30,633 nt of DNA from CAZEAC01 sp964510065 (GCA_964510065.1 CAZEAC010000050.1:1-30633); one strand, 5' to 3'; positions 8,648 through 15,922 are shown, counted from the first letter of the stretch. Notes: generated from the letters alone by a model not told the origin. Program-made: numbers and translations.

Positions 8648-8694
8648 ACAAGTTATCCCGCCCCTGATGTTGCTTATGTCCTATGCGAGAAGGC

Positions 8695-9018
8695 CTAGGC
8701 GTTAAACTGCTGGCGTCGTCCAAATACGACGGTATTACAATCCACCGTAATCCCTTGCTCCTTCGACGTTACAGTGGATACGAATATGCCGGGTTCGAAT
8801 GCTCTCTCTTTGAGAAGTGTGATCTTTTCTGGCTCCGGAATGGCCATGTGCGCTTTGATCGAGAAATTTAATTCGACAACAACTTTTCCGGGGGTCTCAT
8901 CAAGAAGTTTGGTGATCATCCCATAAATCGGGTAGGTTCGACCGATCTCTACTTCACCTGAAGTTACTTCAAGGCCAAACTTTTCGAAAAAATTCATCTC
9001 TTTGTTTTCGTTTTCCAT
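8695..9018 (-). CDS. Unknown 107-aa protein
   Basis: I do not recognise this small soluble protein. It alternates short beta-like stretches (GEVEIGRTYPIYGMITKLL, KVVVELNFSIKAHM, ITVDCNTVVFGRR), suggesting a compact beta-rich fold, with no signal peptide or membrane helix. The ATG at 9016-9018 is preceded by a GGTGG sequence that may serve as a weak ribosome site. It lies upstream of lepB on the same strand, separated by a hairpin. Its divergent neighbour is the putative small RNA on the + strand, so the two promoters would share about 60 bp. Confidence 0.65.
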   Translation of the reverse strand: MENENKEMNFFEKFGLEVTSGEVEIGRTYPIYGMITKLLDETPGKVVVELNFSIKAHMAIPEPEKITLLKERAFEPGIFVSTVTSKEQGITVDCNTVVFGRRQQFNA

Positions 9019-9042
9019 CGTACCACCATGCTCAGATTTTTG

Positions 9043-9071
9043 TTGTGAACGACATCTTACGTTCTTATCTA
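9043..9071 (+). promoter_or_regulatory. Candidate promoter of the structured RNA
   Basis: TTGTGA at 9043-9048, a 17-bp spacer, TATCTA at 9066-9071. Initiation would fall near the GG at 9079-9080, exactly where the first hairpin of the putative RNA begins. Confidence 0.5.
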
Positions 9072-9078
9072 CTTATCT

Positions 9079-9271
9079 GGTGGTTGTGGGGGATTGCTTC
9101 ACTCGATTATAGAGGGCCACAGAGCAGCTACCAAACAAAATTATAAGCCATCGAAACTACTGAGCTTTATTCGACAGTTCTGTGCCGATGTATCAGTTCA
9201 GGGTAGATCGATGATGGCTGCGAATCACTGTCGCGACTATACGGACAAAGGCCCCCTTCAGGGGGCTTTTT
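9079..9271 (+). ncRNA. Candidate structured small RNA (about 193 nt) with intrinsic terminator
   Basis: There is no credible protein frame here on the + strand, yet the stretch has a promoter, three predicted hairpins and a strong terminator. Hairpin 1 spans about 9079-9132: GGT/ACC, TGTGG/CCACA and CTC/GAG pair around an apical GATTATA. An A-rich linker follows. Hairpin 2 is long and irregular, closed by AGCCATC (9146-9152) with GATGGCT (9213-9219), with CTACTGA pairing TCAGGGTAG and an ACAG/CTGT tip. Hairpin 3 is GCGA/TCGC (9220-9234). The terminator follows at once. Size and long-stem shape recall 6S RNA, but I see no 6S sequence signature and leave it unassigned. Confidence 0.5.
9247..9271 (+). 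terminator. Strong intrinsic terminator
   Basis: GCCCCC (9251-9256), loop TTCA, GGGGGC (9261-9266), then TTTTT. Three A residues upstream can pair into the U-run. The only + strand transcription unit it can serve is the putative RNA just upstream, since the preceding + strand gene ends at 5757. Confidence 0.85.
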
Positions 9272-9465
9272 GGGGGTGATAACACTAACCGTTCACAAAA
9301 TCAGTCGTCCGCGATTAGCGGACGGCCACGTGATCGCGCCATGGCTGAACTTCAGCGCTACATTAATATGCTTGAATCATGATCTGTTTTATCCCGTGAA
9401 CGGTTTCATGCCGCTGAGTCAGCCGCCTGGCTTTATTACAGATCCAATCAATGGGCAGACTATAA
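9272..9465. other. Gene-free stretch with nested inverted repeats
   Basis: AACCGTTCAC (9287-9296) is the exact reverse complement of GTGAACGGTT (9396-9405). Inside are a perfect 7-bp hairpin, CGTCCGC-GATTA-GCGGACG (9306-9324), and the small palindrome GCTGAACTTCAGC (about 9345-9357). Together they could form a multi-branched structure in RNA, or be paired protein-binding half-sites. It lies between the RNA terminator and the end of the MEMO1-family gene. No coding frame is convincing. Confidence 0.55.
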
Positions 9466-10722
9466 CTAGCGCTGCACGCTTTGTTGCGTATTTGCATAGA
9501 TTCCCATCCCAGCAAAGGTCACACAACAATCCGTACGTTTATCAACCGCTTGGCGATAGTCGATAATTTCGCTTTTGTAACTCACGCCAAGCCGATCAAA
9601 GAGATCAATTACCGTGTACATTGTCGGAAAGCCACAGATTCGGCGCTTGTCACCATCTTCAGCGATATGATCGAAAAGTGCACGCTTGTCTTGGCGATTA
9701 ATCGCCTCGAGATATATCGCATCACGTCGCGCAACTTCGCCGAGAAATTCATCACAAAGCGGTTGTTCATCTCCAAAATGCTGCCCGACATGTGCCATAT
9801 CAACACCGGCTACGACACACACGCTCCGCCCCTCGGCCTGATATAGCTTCATTGCTTCGACAAGCCCGCCTAAAAAACTTTCATATTCGTCAAAATGGTT
9901 TGGATACTTACTCGAGGAGATCATCTTATGAAAGCTTCCGACAAGAATCGGCACAATCGACACTTCGCCACGCACATGGCGCAGGAATGGAGTTTGCAGC
10001 TCTAGCGAATGCTCGCGTCGGTGCATCAACTCGTCCGCAAAACTTCGATCTATCCCATACCTCGCCGCAAGCTTTTCAATAAAGCGGCTGTCACTTGGAA
10101 GCATACCAAGTGGTGTTGCAAAATTTTTCGCGGTCAACTGGAAAAGCGTCGTTGAATACTGATGGCAGGTCCCGATAATAAGGTAGAGATCATGCGATTG
10201 CGATTGCAGTCTCTGATATGCCGAACCGTAGGCCGCACCACCACGTCGGTAATCAATGTGCGGCGAGACAAGCGCAATCATCGGACTATCCGAGAGAGCT
10301 TGCGCGCTCGGAGCCGGAATATATCCCTCGAGCAGCAGGCGCAGATCGCGTTCATTCGAAGGATAGCTTAACCCCGCGAGCGCCGCCGGACGATCTCGCG
10401 AGTTCTTGAACTGCTCACGTACAAGCGCCGCTGCGTTAGCAAAACGGGGAGAAAGCAGAAATAAATGTGAATCGAGCAGAGAGCAGATATCTTTAACCAA
10501 CTCTTCGCGCACACCGTACTGCGCGAAACGTGCGCTTATGTCCGCCAGTGAAAGGGTTCCATCAAAACAGGAGATAATCGGAGCGACCGCCGGTACCAGC
10601 AGCAGGGGGCGTTCGGCAATTCCCAGTGGACAGGATATTATCAGTACCTCCTGGTTTTCGATCTTCTCAATTCGAGTATCAATCGGCCAGCGGAGCTTGG
10701 GATAATTGAGCGGGTCGGACAT
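9466..10722 (-). CDS. MEMO1-family protein (AmmeMemoRadiSam system protein B-like)
   Basis: A 418-aa protein. Residues about 1-115 form an extra N-terminal domain (PLLLVPAVAPIISCFDGTLSLADI, resembling a winged-helix or PqqD-like segment). The MEMO domain follows: ALAGLSYPSN, SPHIDYRRGGAAYG, IIGTCHQYS, HSLELQTPFL, VAGVDMAHVGQHFGDE, and the end CGFPTMYTVIDL to TFAGMGIY. The conserved His, Asp and Cys positions of the family are present. The AmmeMemoRadiSam set usually has AMMECR1 and radical-SAM partners; neither is in this window, so only the family name is safe. An extended -10 lies 6 nt before the ATG and no ribosome site is seen. Confidence 0.88.
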   Translation of the reverse strand: MSDPLNYPKLRWPIDTRIEKIENQEVLIISCPLGIAERPLLLVPAVAPIISCFDGTLSLADISARFAQYGVREELVKDICSLLDSHLFLLSPRFANAAALVREQFKNSRDRPAALAGLSYPSNERDLRLLLEGYIPAPSAQALSDSPMIALVSPHIDYRRGGAAYGSAYQRLQSQSHDLYLIIGTCHQYSTTLFQLTAKNFATPLGMLPSDSRFIEKLAARYGIDRSFADELMHRREHSLELQTPFLRHVRGEVSIVPILVGSFHKMISSSKYPNHFDEYESFLGGLVEAMKLYQAEGRSVCVVAGVDMAHVGQHFGDEQPLCDEFLGEVARRDAIYLEAINRQDKRALFDHIAEDGDKRRICGFPTMYTVIDLFDRLGVSYKSEIIDYRQAVDKRTDCCVTFAGMGIYANTQQSVQR

Positions 10723-10728
10723 ACGATA

Positions 10729-10737
10729 ATTATAGCA
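10729..10737 (-). promoter_or_regulatory. Extended -10 (TGCTATAAT) for the MEMO1-family gene
   Basis: On the - strand TGC-TATAAT ends 6 nt before the ATG. The -10 matches consensus perfectly and has the TGn extension; no good -35 is seen. Initiation would fall at or next to the A of ATG, suggesting a leaderless transcript. Confidence 0.55.
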
Positions 10738-10784
10738 TAGTTTCAGGGAAGGTGCCTGTGGAGCATAAAGCGCTGCTCATCACG

Positions 10785-11117
10785 CTAGCGCGCGCGCTTC
10801 GTATAGCTCCACGGCAACTTTCCCGCCAAAAGATCATTTTTCTCTTCCACCGTGAATTCCGAAAGCGGAGCCCATACAAGCTCTGGCTCCGGATCAAGTC
10901 CTAACGCCGTGCGCAATCCAACAAGCTCGACAGTTTCAGCATATGCCCTCGTATTTGATGCACCAATATACTGTGAACTCCTCGCGGATGCGATTACTTC
11001 AAATTGCCGCCTGAAGTCTTCAGCGGAAAGCTCCCTCGCAGAACCGAGTGAACAGCCGACCAGAAAACTTACTATTATGGCGCCTACTGATAGAACAGCA
11101 ATAAAAATTGGTCGCAT
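10785..11117 (-). CDS. Small putative lipoprotein, unknown function
   Basis: A 110-aa protein. Its first 21 residues form a lipoprotein signal peptide: Arg near the start, a hydrophobic core, then the lipobox LVGC with the lipidated Cys at 22, followed by SLG. The mature part is small and mixed-charge (SAEDFRRQFEVIASARSS, then a Pro/Trp-containing end PLSEFTVEEKNDLL). No family recognised. It lies upstream of the MEMO1 gene on the same strand, 62 bp away, and 51 bp downstream of the membrane protein gene. The ATG is at 11115-11117, with TACAAT directly abutting it and no ribosome site. Confidence 0.65.
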   Translation of the reverse strand: MRPIFIAVLSVGAIIVSFLVGCSLGSARELSAEDFRRQFEVIASARSSQYIGASNTRAYAETVELVGLRTALGLDPEPELVWAPLSEFTVEEKNDLLAGKLPWSYTKRAR

Positions 11118-11168
11118 ATTGTATCGGATTAAAGTGATACCCGCGAGCAGAAGTCAAGCGCTATAAGC

Positions 11169-11573
11169 TTACTCGTCCGGTTTTTCCTGCGACGTATCCG
11201 AGCGATCTGTGTCGCATGATGCATGCCCTAATTTCTTGCCTAAAACACCCAGCGCACCCATGAGTCCTGTAGTATGGGCAACTAGCAGGAAAGGAATTAG
11301 CGGGACTCGCAACCAGTGATATATTTCACTAAATTTGTCAAAAAATTCGGGGACAAGCAATGCAAGGGAACAAACTACACTAGAAACAGATCCAATTTTA
11401 AGAATGGCTGTCCAAGCCGCAAAGGTCTTAGGGCTCGCAGCATAACTCACCTCGAAAATTCGATACCAGCGCCCAACAAAGTAAAAGCTTTTGCACTTCT
11501 GAGCGCTCGCAAGCGTCAGGGAGCTTACGACAGTCAAACCCAAGAGTATAATTACAATTTCAGTTTCGGGCAT
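11169..11573 (-). CDS. Small membrane protein, unknown function
   Basis: A 134-aa protein with about three membrane segments: residues 5-24, 57-76 and 90-112. It ends in a hydrophilic acidic tail containing DTDRSDTSQEKPDE. A short loop, CKSFYFVGRWYRIFEVSYAA, links the first two helices. No family recognised. It has its own promoter, TTGTAG-17-TACAAT, about 25 bp upstream of the ATG. It is read toward the small lipoprotein gene and may form a unit with it, both being envelope proteins. Confidence 0.6.
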   Translation of the reverse strand: MPETEIVIILLGLTVVSSLTLASAQKCKSFYFVGRWYRIFEVSYAASPKTFAAWTAILKIGSVSSVVCSLALLVPEFFDKFSEIYHWLRVPLIPFLLVAHTTGLMGALGVLGKKLGHASCDTDRSDTSQEKPDE

Positions 11574-11598
11574 AGGTTGCGTTCTAGATCTATTTTAG

Positions 11599-11627
11599 AT
11601 TGTATTTTGCACCTGACCGCCCTACAA
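11599..11627 (-). promoter_or_regulatory. Candidate sigma70 promoter for the small membrane protein
   Basis: On the - strand TTGTAG (11627-11622), a 17-bp spacer, TACAAT (11604-11599). The gene's ATG begins at 11573. Confidence 0.55.
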
Positions 11628-11720
11628 GCCACCTCTTAGCGGTTACGTGACCAATTCGAATCCGCGAAGGAGTGCTAACACAGCAGTCACCATGGCAACG
11701 CAGGTGGAGATGAAAGGCTA

Positions 11721-11756
11721 TTTAGTCTGCAGTCTTACGGGACTGCGCGATCTAAA
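11721..11756 (-). terminator. Hairpin after mnmE
   Basis: GCAGTC (11729-11734) and GACTGC (11741-11746) flank a 6-nt loop, with outer TTTAG/CTAAA (11721-11725, 11752-11756) extending the stem. It begins 20 bp beyond the mnmE stop on the - strand. No U-run follows, so it may protect the 3' end rather than terminate. Confidence 0.35.
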
Positions 11757-11776
11757 CTGCAGCTTTTGAATGTTTG

Positions 11777-13159
11777 CTACTTCCCAATACAAAACTTAGA
11801 AAATATCCGTCCCAGAATATCTTCGGTATAGGTCCGACCCACGAGATCTTCAAGCGCCGCGAGCGCGTCACGAACATCGGCGCTTATAATCTCAAGCGAA
11901 ACGTTTCCTCGAAAATGTTCAAGCGTTCGGGCAAGCGCCACATCCGCGCGCTCGAGACAATCACGCTGCCGGGCATTGCTTAATATCTGACTTGCGGCGG
12001 CGCTGTCTCCGGCATGGGCTTTTACCTCTTCAACAAGCGCCGCTACAAGCTGCGCATAGCCATCGCGAGTAAGCGCCGAAAGATAAAAGTTCTGCGTGCA
12101 TACAGAGGAGTCACAGAAGAACTGAGAAAATGCGGTCGGATTCTTATCGATTTTGTTGGTGATCATCCAGATCTTTTTTGCTTTTCCTTGCAGTTCGCGA
12201 GCAACCGCTTTCCAGGAATCGGTGCTGTCGGTAGCATCTACGACAAGAAGCACGAGATCAGCCCAGCCAACTTTTTCGCGTGCAAGCTCAATACCAATCT
12301 TCTCAACTTTGTCTTCGCTTGGCGCAATTCCTGCTGAATCGCAGAGCACAAATTTATAGCCAGAAAGCACTGCCTGCTCCTCAATAAGATCGCGAGTTGT
12401 TCCAGGAACTTCGCTGACGATGGCGCGCGGTCTTCCAAGCAGAAGATTTAAGAGACTCGACTTTCCCGCGTTCGGTCGGCCACACAACAGCACTCGAAAT
12501 CCCTCTTTGACAATCTGGCCAAAATGATAGCTCTCGATGAGGGCGCTGATCTTTGCTCGCGCAGCTTGGATCACAGTACTCATATGCTCAAGCGACTGCG
12601 GCTCTATGTCCTCATCAGAGAAATCAAGTGACGCTTCAATTTCAGCGACAAGATTTCGAAGCGGCTCGCCGAGTCGATCAATGGCATCGCTAAAGCGTCC
12701 CTTGAGCTGATCACTCGCGACAATTAGTGCTTGCTCGCTTGTCGCCTGTATCAGATCGGCAATCGCCTCGGCCTGTACAAGATCTATCTTGCCATTCAAA
12801 AACGCGCGCGTGGTAAACTCCCCCGGTTCAGCCGGTGCCGCGCCAAAGGCAAATAAGGAACGCAAAAGCTTATCAACCAAGAGCAGACTGCCGTGAAACT
12901 GAAATTCGGCGACATCTTCCCCTGTGTAGCTATGCGGCGCCGGCATAAATACGGCAAGCGCTTTGTCGATACTCTGTCCCGAGGAAAAATCGATAATCTC
13001 GCCAAAGACAAGTTCGCGTGGACGCTCGACTGGATCTTTTCTTGAACGAAATACCGCACGAAGCGCGCTTCTCGATTTCGGGCCACTTACCCGCACGACT
13101 GCAATTCCCGAAGGAGCCGGCGCTGTGGCTAGCGCGGAGATAGTGGTCGCTTCGCTCAT
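11777..13159 (-). CDS. mnmE: tRNA uridine-5-carboxymethylaminomethyl synthesis GTPase MnmE
   Basis: A 460-aa GTPase that acts with MnmG to modify U34 of tRNAs. The N-terminal folate-binding domain opens TISALATAPAPSGIAVVRVSG. The G domain has GRPNAGKSSLLNLLLG (P-loop, about residue 226), VPGTTRD (G2), DSAG (G3) and TNKID (G4). The protein ends with the family's FCIGK, whose Cys is conserved. Length is normal. Its ATG overlaps the yidC stop by one base (TGATG), so the two are coupled. This is the last gene of the rpmH-rnpA-yidD-yidC-mnmE cluster. Confidence 0.97.
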   Translation of the reverse strand: MSEATTISALATAPAPSGIAVVRVSGPKSRSALRAVFRSRKDPVERPRELVFGEIIDFSSGQSIDKALAVFMPAPHSYTGEDVAEFQFHGSLLLVDKLLRSLFAFGAAPAEPGEFTTRAFLNGKIDLVQAEAIADLIQATSEQALIVASDQLKGRFSDAIDRLGEPLRNLVAEIEASLDFSDEDIEPQSLEHMSTVIQAARAKISALIESYHFGQIVKEGFRVLLCGRPNAGKSSLLNLLLGRPRAIVSEVPGTTRDLIEEQAVLSGYKFVLCDSAGIAPSEDKVEKIGIELAREKVGWADLVLLVVDATDSTDSWKAVARELQGKAKKIWMITNKIDKNPTAFSQFFCDSSVCTQNFYLSALTRDGYAQLVAALVEEVKAHAGDSAAASQILSNARQRDCLERADVALARTLEHFRGNVSLEIISADVRDALAALEDLVGRTYTEDILGRIFSKFCIGK

Positions 13160-14904
13160 CAGCTCCAGCGTGGAAGCAAACTAAGCACAAAACCAATCCC
13201 GAAAATCACCAAGCTCGCAACTGCTGTTGCATACATCGGAGCGGCTGCCTCGGCTCGCTTCAGATACACCTGCTGAATAATCGAGATGATGTTGCTCACA
13301 AACCAGTACAGCACAAGCCCCGAAGGCATAGGGAAGATGATAAACATCGCCGTGAATACAATCGGCATAAACTTCATGATCTTCTGCTGCTGTGGATCCC
13401 CAACTGGCGGAGTCGTGGCTTGCTGCACATACATACTTAACCCCATAAGCAGCACCATTACTGGGACCGGTATCCCAGCAATATGCAGAGCCTCAGGAGT
13501 GGAAAGATCTGTAATCCAAAGCGCAAAAGGCGAATGCCGAAGTTCAATCGAGTTGAGCAGTGCGTTATACAGACCAAGAAACACCGGAAGCTGAATCAAC
13601 ATGGGCAGGCAGCCGCCAAGCGGGTTGACGCCTTTGCGGCGGTACAGCGCCATGACTTCTTGATTGAGCTGTGTCGGATCTTTAATTCGCTCGCGCAGCG
13701 CTTTCATCTCGGGTTGAATTTCCTGCATCGCGCGCATCGACTTAAAGCTCTTCTGGGTGAGCGGCAGGAACAGCGCTTTGATTACAAGCGTTAGCAAAAT
13801 AATCGCAAGTCCGTAATTCCCAAGCCAATCATGGAACACGCTAATCAGAGAAAGAAGGGGAAACGCGAGAAACGAAAAGAGTCCGAGATCAATGCTCCGC
13901 TCAAGAAGGTGTGGGAGCTTCGCGAGCACGCGCGAATCTTTCGGGCCGGCATAGACTTCGAAGGAGCCACCTGTCGGCGTGCTTAGCGTCCGGACAAAAT
14001 ATATGTCCCCGTCCCGTCCGACTCGAGTATTCGAGGTGCCTTTCACTGAGGGGATAAGCACCGACATAAAATACTGGCTATTAAACCCAGCCCAGCTGTT
14101 AGAGCCCTGATCAACCACTCCCTGCGCAAACCCATCACTTTTGACGTGAACAATGCGCTGCGCATCATTCAATAGAAGAAAATTGTCGCTATCATAACGA
14201 CGGTGAGCTACCTCGCCCGGGATGAAGTGAGTCCACTCAAGCCAAACATTGCTGCCATCGGCAGCGGGGCGGTCTATGTTTACATCAACTTTAAAAAGGT
14301 TCGAAGCTCCCTGAAGAGTCACTTTTTTCTCTATCTTGATTCCGCCGGCAAGCTCGCCGCGAAATGCGAGAACAAGCTGCGCTTCCGGCGAAAGCTCCCA
14401 AGTTTTTGCATCAAGCGGTTGAGGTCCTTCAAGACGAGTAACGCTGTAACGCACATGATCATCATTCAGCGCGTTCATACCGACCAAGACTCCAAGCGGG
14501 AGCGTGCTTCCTTCCTTTGCGACTATAAGATCAAGCGCACCCTCGGCTCCCTTGTGTTCCTTGTAGCGTAGGAGGCGCAAATGCCGAACTCGTGCACCCA
14601 AATTTACAAATTCGATCTCATACATCTCGGAGCGAACTGTTACGGCTCCGGCGGCGTCAAGTTCAGAAGCACTCGGCGCGGCGCTCCCGTGAGCTATAGT
14701 CGTAGCCGGCGCGCTCGACGGAACGCTTTGCCCGGTGCCTACCGGCTGTGCCACGTTCGGCTGAACGGCGCTGTTTTGCGCCGCCGGCACCGACACTGCG
14801 GCGGGAGCCTGCGGTCTAAGCTTTGGGGCAAGCACCAGATTCGAATACAAAATAACGACGCTGAGGCAGAGAAATATTGCTAGTGCTGTTCTTTTATCTT
14901 CCAT
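13159..14904 (-). CDS. yidC: Membrane protein insertase YidC
   Basis: A 581-aa insertase of the long Gram-negative type. An N-terminal anchor (about 8-27) is followed by an Ala/Pro/Ser-rich linker and a periplasmic beta domain (about 85-345). The conserved core starts at LGNYGLAIILLTLVIKALFL and runs through KALRERIKDPTQLNQEVMAL and NPLGGCLPMLIQLPVFLGLY to PSGLVLYWFVSNIISIIQQ. Unusually, after the normal end of the last core helix there is a further hydrophobic segment (about 555-577, containing SLVIFGIGFVLSLLP) in place of a short basic tail. It overlaps yidD by 25 bp upstream and mnmE by 1 bp downstream. Confidence 0.96.
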   Translation of the reverse strand: MEDKRTALAIFLCLSVVILYSNLVLAPKLRPQAPAAVSVPAAQNSAVQPNVAQPVGTGQSVPSSAPATTIAHGSAAPSASELDAAGAVTVRSEMYEIEFVNLGARVRHLRLLRYKEHKGAEGALDLIVAKEGSTLPLGVLVGMNALNDDHVRYSVTRLEGPQPLDAKTWELSPEAQLVLAFRGELAGGIKIEKKVTLQGASNLFKVDVNIDRPAADGSNVWLEWTHFIPGEVAHRRYDSDNFLLLNDAQRIVHVKSDGFAQGVVDQGSNSWAGFNSQYFMSVLIPSVKGTSNTRVGRDGDIYFVRTLSTPTGGSFEVYAGPKDSRVLAKLPHLLERSIDLGLFSFLAFPLLSLISVFHDWLGNYGLAIILLTLVIKALFLPLTQKSFKSMRAMQEIQPEMKALRERIKDPTQLNQEVMALYRRKGVNPLGGCLPMLIQLPVFLGLYNALLNSIELRHSPFALWITDLSTPEALHIAGIPVPVMVLLMGLSMYVQQATTPPVGDPQQQKIMKFMPIVFTAMFIIFPMPSGLVLYWFVSNIISIIQQVYLKRAEAAAPMYATAVASLVIFGIGFVLSLLPRWS

Positions 14905-15161
14905 GAGTCTCTATCAAAATCTTTTCCTGGTGGAACCGGATCGTAGCCACCCTGACAGTACGGATGGCACCGCGCTAATCTCTTGAGTGTGAGCCAACCA
15001 CCTTTGACGTAGCCATGAGCTTCAATTGCCTCAAGTGCATAGTCCGAGCAGTATGGCTCAAAACGACACGCATTCCCAAATAGTGGGGAAAGAGTCATTT
15101 TGTAGAGTCTATGGAGAGCTCTTAGAATTCTACGTTCCGCCACAGTATAAAAACTTAACAA
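14880..15161 (-). CDS. yidD: Membrane protein insertion efficiency factor YidD
   Basis: A 93-aa DUF37 protein that assists YidC. The hallmark residues are present: LYKMTLSPLFGNACRFEPYCS, DYALEAIEAHGYVKGGWLTL, LARCHPYCQGGYDPVPP, with three conserved Cys positions. The start is uncertain. The frame is open from a TTG at 15161, but a GTG at 15143 also works, and TATACT directly abuts it. Its 3' end overlaps yidC by 25 bp. Between it and rnpA lie 175 bp with a large inverted repeat, whereas these two genes usually touch in other bacteria, so yidD may need its own promoter here. Confidence 0.93.
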   Translation of the reverse strand: MLSFYTVAERRILRALHRLYKMTLSPLFGNACRFEPYCSDYALEAIEAHGYVKGGWLTLKRLARCHPYCQGGYDPVPPGKDFDRDSWKIKEQH

Positions 15162-15193
15162 GTCCTGTCGGTTAATTGCAAGCAGAGTCGCTA

Positions 15194-15260
15194 CTCTGTG
15201 ACCTCTGTGCCTCTGTGGTTTTAAAAGTATTTAAACCACAGGGGCACAGAGGTCACAGAG
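15194..15260. repeat. CACAGAG-family inverted repeat, copy 1
   Basis: The left arm (15194-15225) reads CTCTGTGACCTCTGTGCCTC onward and the right arm (15230-15260) is its near-perfect reverse complement, one mismatch in the first 25 bp. Each arm holds three CACAGAG-like heptamers spaced 1-2 nt apart. The repeat would form a stem of about 30 bp in DNA or RNA. It lies between rnpA and yidD. Related copies occur at 18534-18828, 21351-21376 and 30542-30608. Confidence 0.85.
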
Positions 15261-15336
15261 TTATGGGAAGACTCATCAAAAACTCCCGAGGTTATGAGCA
15301 CGCGCCACGCAGAGGGCGCGGCGAAGAGCCGAAATC

Positions 15337-15693
15337 TCACTTCACTAGAAAACCGCCCTTTCGTAAAAGTGCGATAAATTGACTTTCGATCTCCGAAAAC
15401 TCCATCCCAACTGCCGCAGACCTGGCGATCACTACAATTTCAATCGGCGCGCGGAGCTCAGAAGCAATCTTACGAAAGCACTCGCGGAAACGGCGCTTAA
15501 TCAGATTTCTCTCGGTTGCTTTAAGACTTACTCGCCGACTCACGGTGAGGCCGATACGCGAGCCCTTGGCCGATCCGGAGGGACATATAAGCAAGAGAAA
15601 GCCCCGACAATAAAATTTCCTTCCATCGCGTTGAACAGCTTCAAACTCTGAAGCCTTTTTAATGCGAGCTGAAGGGGGTAATCTCTTACTCAG
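15337..15693 (-). CDS. rnpA: Ribonuclease P protein component, probable non-AUG start
   Basis: A protein of 118 aa if it starts at the CTG at 15693. The RNase P signature SLKATERNLIKRRFRECFR, with the preceding GLTVSRRV, is clear. The first in-frame ATG/GTG/TTG is a TTG at 15594, but starting there would delete the conserved N-terminal helix and strand (RLPPSARIKKASEFEAVQRD, then GRKF), which is plainly encoded in the same frame upstream. The frame is closed by TAA at 15697-15699, leaving CTG at 15691-15693 as the family-consistent start, with a CAGG sequence 7 nt before it. ATT at 15661-15663 is a poorer choice. It sits between rpmH and the repeat before yidD. Confidence 0.9.
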   Translation of the reverse strand: MSKRLPPSARIKKASEFEAVQRDGRKFYCRGFLLLICPSGSAKGSRIGLTVSRRVSLKATERNLIKRRFRECFRKIASELRAPIEIVVIARSAAVGMEFSEIESQFIALLRKGGFLVK

Positions 15694-15723
15694 ACCTTAA
15701 CCTGCTACTCAATATACAGGCCC

Positions 15724-15891
15724 TTACTTACGCTGACCCTTCTTAGGCGAGGTAACTGAAATCTGGTGTCGTCCCTTCCTGCGCCTCTTTGATAATACCG
15801 CGCGACCACCACGAGTGCGCATGCGCTTTCTAAATCCATGGGTAGAGTGCCGGTGCCTTCGGCTTGGTTGGTATTTACGTTTACCTTTCAT
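15724..15891 (-). CDS. rpmH: 50S ribosomal protein L34
   Basis: A 55-aa basic protein. It begins MKGKRKYQPSRRHRHSTHGF and continues RKRMRTRGGRAVLSKRRRKG, the highly conserved L34 core. A C-terminal extension of about 14 residues (ISVTSPKKGQRK) makes it longer than the usual 44-46. The ATG is preceded by AAAGGA at good spacing, and a consensus-like promoter lies about 30 bp further up. rpmH heads the rnpA-yidD-yidC-mnmE cluster. Confidence 0.97.
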   Translation of the reverse strand: MKGKRKYQPSRRHRHSTHGFRKRMRTRGGRAVLSKRRRKGRHQISVTSPKKGQRK

Positions 15892-15922
15892 TTGAAATCC
15901 TTTCGCTCAAATCGAGCTATGC

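Noticed and set aside
9094..9279. A 61-codon + strand frame over the putative small RNA.
   Set aside because: It runs through the intrinsic terminator and lacks a ribosome site, and the pairing of its sequence is better explained by RNA structure.
11640..11680. TTCGAATCC resembling the T-loop of a tRNA.
   Set aside because: The flanking bases do not pair into a T-stem and no acceptor or anticodon arms can be drawn around it on either strand.
15194..15260. The regularly spaced CACAGAG heptamers looked at first like a tiny CRISPR or tandem array.
   Set aside because: The units are 7 bp with 1-2 nt spacers and form mirror-complementary arms. There are no unique spacers and no cas genes.
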